DNA of 64,000 nt from Mycobacterium sp. OAS707 (lineage in GTDB: Bacteria; Actinomycetota; Actinomycetes; Mycobacteriales; Mycobacteriaceae). Under the pieces are notes generated by a model that searched no databases, was not told where the DNA came from, and saw only the letters and a program-made list of their open reading frames with translations. Below, piece after piece: positions 60,068-64,000 of the stretch (positions are counted from its first letter, which is position 1; each line of letters begins with the position of its first letter). A program made the translations under genes and the position numbers. Location of the stretch: contig NZ_JADBDS010000006.1 of assembly GCF_014873705.1 (NCBI RefSeq), positions 186,001 to 250,000 on the forward strand. The letters are read 5' to 3'.

Positions 60068-60535
60068 ATGCAGCAACAGCCGAGAACCACCCCGCTGGTA
60101 CCAGAGCACTTCGCCGTCCCGACGCACCTTCGGTGCCCGCGCTTCCGGCTCGAACCGCTCGGACCCCAGCACAACGCCGGAGATCACGCGGCGTGGATGT
60201 CGAGCATCGTCCACCTGCAGAGGACACCGGGCTTCGAGGATCGAGGCTGGCCGCCCGACGAGGGTTACTCGGCAGAGCGGAACCTGGCCGATCTACAGGA
60301 GCACGCCGACGAGTTCGAAAGGCGCGTCGCGTTCGCCTACTCGGTGCTCGATCCCGACTCCGAGGACGTCATCGGCTGCGTGTACATCGACCCCGGCGAC
60401 AGCGAAGGCAACGCGAGTGTCCGGTCATGGGTGCGTGCCGATGTGGCCGAGCTCGACGTTCCGTTGCGCAAGGCGGTCCGGGACTGGCTGGCAGAGTCCT
60501 GGCCGTTCAACGAGATCGATTACGCGGGAGGGTGA
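60068..60535 (+). CDS. GNAT-like N-acetyltransferase
   Basis: 155 residues from ATG 60068. The GNAT core is recognisable (FAYSVLDPDSEDVIGCVYIDP) but the acetyl-CoA loop is weak, and the family is seen in actinobacteria near stress genes. Substrate unknown. It is divergent from crtE and shares operator R3. It converges with dapC, with 1 nt between stops. Confidence 0.7.
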   Translation: MQQQPRTTPLVPEHFAVPTHLRCPRFRLEPLGPQHNAGDHAAWMSSIVHLQRTPGFEDRGWPPDEGYSAERNLADLQEHADEFERRVAFAYSVLDPDSEDVIGCVYIDPGDSEGNASVRSWVRADVAELDVPLRKAVRDWLAESWPFNEIDYAGG

Positions 60536-60536
60536 A

Positions 60537-61613
60537 TCAACTACGCAACCTGGCCGCAGCAGCCTCGATCCGCTCGTCGGTCGCGGTCAACGCCACCCGG
60601 ACATGCTGTGACCCTCGCGGGCCATAGAACTCACCGGGCGCCACCAGAATGCCGAGCTTCGCCAGCCAGGCGAGCGTGTCGCGGCAGGGCTCGCCGCGAG
60701 TAGCCCACAGATACAGCCCGGCCTCGGAGTCGTCGACCGTCAGTCCCGCCGCTTGCAGGGCGGGTAACAGCATGGCCCGCCGCTGCTGATACCGCTCGCG
60801 CTGCAGAACTTCGTGCGGATCGTCGTCGAGCGCTGCGACCATGGCGGCTTGTATCGGCGTCGGCACCATCATGCCCGCGTGCTTGCGCACCGCCAGCAGT
60901 TCGGCGATCACCGCCGGGTCACCGGCGACGAACCCTGCGCGGTAGCCGGCCAACGACGACGTCTTCGACAGCGAGTGCACGGCCAGCAACCCGGTGTGGT
61001 CGCCGTCGCAGACGTCGGGATGCAGCACCGAGTACGGCTGAGCGTCCCAGCCCAGTCCGAGGTAGCACTCGTCGGACGCGACCAGCACGCCGCGCTCGCG
61101 GGCCCACCCGACCACCTTGCGCAAGTGGTCGACGCCCAACACCTTGCCGGTGGGGTTGCCAGGCGAATTCAGGTAGACGAGCGCCGGCGACTGCGGGCCG
61201 AGTTGGGTGAGCGAGTCGGCCCGCACCACCTGAGCGCCTGCCAGCTGCGCGCCGACTTCATAAGTGGGATAGGCCAATTCGGGCACCACGACCACGTCGT
61301 CGGGGCCGAGACCCAGCAGCGTAGGAAGCCACGCGATCAGTTCCTTGGTCCCGATTGCCGGAAGCACCGCGTCATCGGCCACTCCCGTGATGCCGTATCG
61401 GCGACTCAGCGCCGCGACCGCCGACGCGCGTAACGCGGGCGTGCCCGCCGTCGTCGGATACCCGGGAGCGGAACTGGCCGCGGCGAGTGCGTCGCGAATC
61501 AGCGGCGCGACGGGATCGACCGGTGTGCCCACCGACAGATCGACGATGCCGTCTGGGTGCGCGCGCGCCAGCGCGGTGACGTCAGCCAGCGTGTCCCACG
61601 GAAACTCCGGCAG
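60537..61613 (-). CDS. dapC: N-succinyldiaminopimelate aminotransferase DapC, no canonical start at conserved N-terminus
   Basis: Class I PLP aminotransferase with SDECYLGLG, HSLSKTSSLAGYRAGF (PLP Lys) and RVALTATDER. The conserved mycobacterial N-terminus (LPEFPWDTLADV, AHPDGIVDLSVGTP) is encoded upstream of the first GTG (61532), but no ATG, GTG or TTG occurs in that frame before the stop codon at 61664-61662. A CTG at 61613 would give 358 residues, close to the 362 of Rv1178; GTG 61532 would delete 27 conserved residues. It supplies N-succinyl-LL-DAP to DapE. Function is sure; the start is not. Confidence 0.85.
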   Translation of the reverse strand: MPEFPWDTLADVTALARAHPDGIVDLSVGTPVDPVAPLIRDALAAASSAPGYPTTAGTPALRASAVAALSRRYGITGVADDAVLPAIGTKELIAWLPTLLGLGPDDVVVVPELAYPTYEVGAQLAGAQVVRADSLTQLGPQSPALVYLNSPGNPTGKVLGVDHLRKVVGWARERGVLVASDECYLGLGWDAQPYSVLHPDVCDGDHTGLLAVHSLSKTSSLAGYRAGFVAGDPAVIAELLAVRKHAGMMVPTPIQAAMVAALDDDPHEVLQRERYQQRRAMLLPALQAAGLTVDDSEAGLYLWATRGEPCRDTLAWLAKLGILVAPGEFYGPRGSQHVRVALTATDERIEAAAARLRS

Positions 61614-61651
61614 TGACGAAGAGGCGCGCTTACGAAGGCCAGGGCGGGCCG

Positions 61652-61978
61652 TTAGGAGTCCTCACCTTGCGGCGGGAGATCCTTCACCGACTGCGGGTCG
61701 TTCTCCGTCAATCCGACCTTGGAGGCGCCGCCAGGCGATCCGAGTTCGGTGAAGAAGTCGGCGTTGATCTGGGTGTATCCGCTCCACTGATCGGGCACGT
61801 CATCTTCGTAATAGATGGCCTCGACAGGGCAGACCGGCTCGCATGCGCCGCAGTCGACGCATTCGTCCGGGTGGATGTACAGCATGCGTGCGCCCTCGTA
61901 GATGCAATCGACAGGGCATTCCTCGATACATGCCTTGTCTTTGATGTCGACGCAGGGTTCGGCAATCGTGTACGTCAC
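61652..61978 (-). CDS. fdxC: Seven-iron ferredoxin FdxC
   Basis: 108 residues from GTG 61978 with GAGGAGA upstream. Cluster ligands: CVDIKDKACIEECPVDCIYEG for the 3Fe-4S side and CVDCGACEPVCPVEAI for the 4Fe-4S side. An electron carrier for P450s and other reductases. 38 nt upstream of the dapC CTG, as Rv1177-Rv1178. Confidence 0.96.
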   Translation of the reverse strand: MTYTIAEPCVDIKDKACIEECPVDCIYEGARMLYIHPDECVDCGACEPVCPVEAIYYEDDVPDQWSGYTQINADFFTELGSPGGASKVGLTENDPQSVKDLPPQGEDS

Positions 61979-62344
61979 TGAGGTCTCCTCGATCTCCTGT
62001 CAGTGGGGCTGCCGCTCTTTTAGCTCGGGCCCGCCGAAAAGTCGCTGCCAAGTATCCGTTGCCGGTACTTGGACATTCGCCTCAGTGTGCCCTAACTTCC
62101 GTGACTCCCGGTTAGGGGTGCCGCGTGGTTACTGATACTAGACGTTGCACATACAGCGCGCCTAGGGACACTCCCATCCGGATCGCTCTTCTCCCTGCTC
62201 GTCAGGCATGTGATGCCCGCCACATCCGCCGCGCCCCTGTGATCGTCTGCCAGGCACACCGCGTGACGGAACAGCCGTTATTCGTAACGCGTTTCTGCGG
62301 ACATCAGATACTTAGCTCAGCTAAGTCGGACAAAGGAGTCAGAG
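61979..62344. other. 366-nt intergenic region with two inverted repeats
   Basis: No gene is seen. CCAAGTA (62048-62054) with TACTTGG (62066-62072), and CCCTAAC (62090-62096) with GTTAGGG (62111-62117), are perfect 7-bp inverted pairs. A GATACT hexamer (62306-62311) may be the -10 box of the secreted-peptide gene. The region could hold a long fdxC leader or a small RNA; nothing else is evident. Confidence 0.4.
62310..62326. promoter_or_regulatory. Perfect palindrome before the secreted-peptide gene
   Basis: ACTTAGCT and AGCTAAGT are perfect 8-bp arms around C. It lies just downstream of GATACT and upstream of AAAGGAG (62332-62338), so it could be an operator at the transcription start or a 5' hairpin. 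Confidence 0.5.
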
Positions 62345-62557
62345 ATGAAGAAGTTCACCCTCGGTCTCGTCAGTGCAGGTGCGTTCGCCGCGGTCACCCT
62401 CGGGTTGGCCGGTCCGGCGATGGCAGCGCCCGACTATGTCGCGCCAACGCACGACGCGGTCTACTCGACGCATTCGGACTCGCCGACCGTTCGCCCCGTC
62501 GACTGCTCGGTCCACGTCAACTCCGGCGGCACCGACGTCAACGTGAACTGGTGCTGA
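62345..62557 (+). CDS. Small secreted protein
   Basis: 70 residues with a typical Sec signal peptide (MKKFTLGLVSAGAFAAVTLG) and cleavage after AMA at about residue 27. The mature part is about 43 residues with two Cys (CSVHVNSGGTDVNVNWC) that could form one disulfide. AAAGGAG lies upstream. Resembles small secreted proteins common in mycobacteria; function unknown. Confidence 0.8.
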   Translation: MKKFTLGLVSAGAFAAVTLGLAGPAMAAPDYVAPTHDAVYSTHSDSPTVRPVDCSVHVNSGGTDVNVNWC

Positions 62558-62585
62558 CGTGACGAACCGCGGCCTATGCGCTTGG

Positions 62586-62605
62586 TTGCAGTGCAACTAG
62601 TTGCA
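62586..62605. promoter_or_regulatory. Overlapping palindromes before padR
   Basis: TTGCAGTGCAA (62586-62596) and TGCAACTAGTTGCA (62592-62605) overlap and share the half-site TGCAA. They sit at the -35 position relative to the box TAGGCT (62625-62630). Likely PadR operator. Confidence 0.6.
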
Positions 62606-62624
62606 TAGCGCCGCGGATTCGCTC

Positions 62625-62630
62625 TAGGCT
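62625..62630 (+). promoter_or_regulatory. Candidate -10 box of padR
   Basis: TAGGCT ends 6 nt before GTG 62637, predicting a leaderless padR-fadH transcript. Confidence 0.5.
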
Positions 62631-62636
62631 GCCCGC

Positions 62637-63197
62637 GTGGCCCTTCCCCACGCGATCCTGGTGTCGCTGTGCGAGCAGTCCGGGTCCGGTTATGAGCTGG
62701 CTCGTCGCTTCGATCGGTCCATCGGCTACTTCTGGGCCGCTACCCATCAGCAGATCTATCGGACGCTGAAACAGATGGAGCAGGACGGCTGGGTAAGCGT
62801 CAGCCCCGTCGTGCAACAGGGCAGGCCGGACAAGAAGGTCTACACGGTGTCGGACGCAGGCCGTGGCGAACTCGCGCGCTGGATCGCCGAACCCCTGTCA
62901 GGGCGCGGCAGTTCCGTTGCCGACAACCGCACCCGCGACATCGCGGTCAAGGTCCGGGGCGCCGACTACGGCGATGTCGACGCGGTGCGCGCACAGGTGG
63001 CGGCCCTGCGCGCCGAACGCGCCGAGTTGCTCGACACCTACCGCGGGTTCGAGAAGCGGCAATTCCCCCACCCGCGCGGGCTGACCGGCGCCGCGCTGCA
63101 CCAATACCTGGTGCTGCGGGGCGGTATCCGTGCCGAAGAGAGCGCCATCGACTGGCTGGACGAAGTGGCAGCAGCGTTGAAGGGGGACATCCTGTGA
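62637..63197 (+). CDS. PadR-family regulator (Rv1176c-like)
   Basis: 186 residues from GTG 62637. The winged helix covers residues 1-80 (SGYELARRFDRSIGYFW, HQQIYRTLKQMEQDGWV, GRPDKKVYTVSDAG), and a helical dimerisation tail follows. PadR repressors respond to phenolic or lipophilic ligands. Its stop overlaps the fadH start as GTGA, so it probably regulates itself and fadH. Confidence 0.9.
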   Translation: MALPHAILVSLCEQSGSGYELARRFDRSIGYFWAATHQQIYRTLKQMEQDGWVSVSPVVQQGRPDKKVYTVSDAGRGELARWIAEPLSGRGSSVADNRTRDIAVKVRGADYGDVDAVRAQVAALRAERAELLDTYRGFEKRQFPHPRGLTGAALHQYLVLRGGIRAEESAIDWLDEVAAALKGDIL

Positions 63198-64000
63198 CGT
63201 ATCCGAAGTTGTTGTCGCCGTTGGATCTTGGGTTCACCACACTGCGCAACCGGGTGGTGATGGGCTCGATGCACACTGGCCTCGAGGACCGCGCTCGCGA
63301 CACCGACCGGCTCGCCGCGTATTTCGCCGAACGCGCCCGCGGCGGCGTCGGCCTGATCATCACCGGCGGGTACGCCCCGAATCGCACCGGTTGGCTGCTG
63401 CCGTTCGCCGCGCAGATGACCTCCAGCTCGGACGCCAGGCGGCACCGCCGCATCACGCAGCCCGTGCACGACGCAGGCGGCAAAATTCTGCTGCAGATCC
63501 TGCACGCCGGACGCTATGCGTACCACCCGTTTTCAGTGAGCGCGTCGTCCATCAAGGCGCCCATCAACCCATTCCGTCCGCGGGCGCTGCGCGATGTCGA
63601 CGGCACGATCGACGACTTCGCCCGCTGTGCGGCGCTGGCCCGCGAAGCCGGCTACGACGGCGTCGAGATCATGGGCAGCGAGGGTTATCTGCTCAACCAG
63701 TTCCTGGCCCCCCGCACCAACAAGCGCACCGACGCTTGGGGCGGCACCCCGGAGAAGCGTCGACGGATGCCGGTCGAGATCGTGCGGCGTACCCGCGCAG
63801 CAGTCGGCGACGACTTCATCATCTGCTACCGGATGTCGATGGCCGACTACGTCGAAGACGGCCAGAGCTGGGACGAAATCGTCGCGCTGGCAACCGAAGT
63901 CGAGGCTGCGGGCGCGACGATCATCAACACCGGTATCGGCTGGCATGAGGCTCGGGTGCCGACCATTGTCACCTCGGTGCCCAACAGTGCGTTCGTCGAC
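63194..64000 (+). CDS. fadH: NADPH-dependent 2,4-dienoyl-CoA reductase FadH, 3' end outside window
   Basis: 269 codons visible from GTG 63194. The N-terminal old-yellow-enzyme barrel is clear: PLDLGFTTLRNRVVMGSMHTGLED, ITGGYAPN, LQILHAGRYAYHP, EIMGSEGYLLNQFLAPRTNKR and RMSMADYVEDG. FadH reduces 2,4-dienoyl-CoA during beta-oxidation of unsaturated fatty acids, using FMN, FAD and a 4Fe-4S cluster. The last two domains lie beyond the window. Confidence 0.93.
   Translation, partial: MTYPKLLSPLDLGFTTLRNRVVMGSMHTGLEDRARDTDRLAAYFAERARGGVGLIITGGYAPNRTGWLLPFAAQMTSSSDARRHRRITQPVHDAGGKILLQILHAGRYAYHPFSVSASSIKAPINPFRPRALRDVDGTIDDFARCAALAREAGYDGVEIMGSEGYLLNQFLAPRTNKRTDAWGGTPEKRRRMPVEIVRRTRAAVGDDFIICYRMSMADYVEDGQSWDEIVALATEVEAAGATIINTGIGWHEARVPTIVTSVPNSAFVD

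Noticed and set aside
1..64000. CRISPR arrays, tRNA or rRNA genes, insertion sequences, prophage
   Set aside because: No regularly spaced repeats, no cloverleaf-like sequence, no transposase, integrase or phage structural protein was seen on reading both strands.

Overview
The window is high-GC actinobacterial chromosome and almost certainly comes from a pigmented, probably fast-growing Mycobacterium (Mycolicibacterium-type). The backbone follows M. tuberculosis gene order from Rv1230c to Rv1175c nearly gene for gene: lytic transglycosylase, mrp, tatB, htrA, rseA, sigE, the Rv1220c to Rv1217c block, glgC/glgM, Rv1211, tagA, Rv1209, gpgS, folP2, fadD6, Rv1205, Rv1204c, dapE/dapD, fadD36, pruB/pruA/pruC, dapC, fdxC, Rv1176c and fadH. 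Ortholog names rest on recalled families and gene order; no database search was run. Species cannot be fixed from the sequence.

Layout. 1-6115: cell-envelope stress block (transglycosylase, Mrp, TatB, HtrA protease, anti-sigma RseA, SigE, O-methyltransferase). 6183-10800: TetR-controlled ABC exporter followed by two tandem ICMT-like membrane methyltransferases. 10773-15619: accessory block with an ECF41-type sigma factor, a quinone oxidoreductase, small membrane proteins, a TetR and a MarR regulator. 15616-18136: divergent glycogen/alpha-glucan genes glgC and glgM. 18133-25316: DUF3117, tagA, a DivIVA-like protein, a hydrolase-cyclase fusion, gpgS, folP2, fadD6 and LOG. 25346-30893: a LuxR-type ATPase lacking its DNA-binding domain, a pair of proteins resembling type VII secretion substrates, and an ABC-F ATPase. 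30970-33016: divergent dapE/dapD (lysine/DAP pathway). 33140-37847: glycosyltransferase, ROK repressor/MFS pair, M15 peptidase lipoprotein and VOC protein. 37897-45537: fadD36, NUDIX, SDR, cupin, Tat-exported hydrolase, alcohol dehydrogenase with a divergent XRE regulator, PPOX protein, a 38-residue membrane peptide and a SnoaL protein. 45534-49806: proline catabolism (pruB, pruA, divergent pruC). 50343-60535: a complete aromatic-carotenoid (isorenieratene-type) region with a CarH-like MerR/B12-fold regulator, idi, and an eight-gene operon crtE-I-B-Yc-Yd-T-U-Rieske. 60537-64000: dapC, fdxC, a small secreted protein, a PadR regulator and the start of fadH.

How the parts work together. The strongest system-level signal is in the carotenoid region. 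The CarH-like gene, idi, the crtE upstream region and a small DUF2945/DUF3140 operon all carry 11-bp direct repeats built on TGCATCG, so one regulator probably controls IPP isomerisation, carotenoid synthesis and two small uncharacterised proteins. The last operon gene encodes a Rieske oxygenase with a complete mononuclear-iron motif, which suggests an oxygenated aromatic carotenoid. Elsewhere, regulators sit beside palindromes that probably are their operators (TetR at 6208 and 14506, MarR, ROK, PadR). About fourteen genes have a TAnnnT hexamer 5-8 nt before their start codon and so look leaderless, as is common in mycobacteria. A 68-bp palindromic repeat occurs twice in inverted orientation, once between genes and once in frame inside a lipoprotein gene. 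No tRNA, rRNA, CRISPR array, insertion sequence or prophage was seen.
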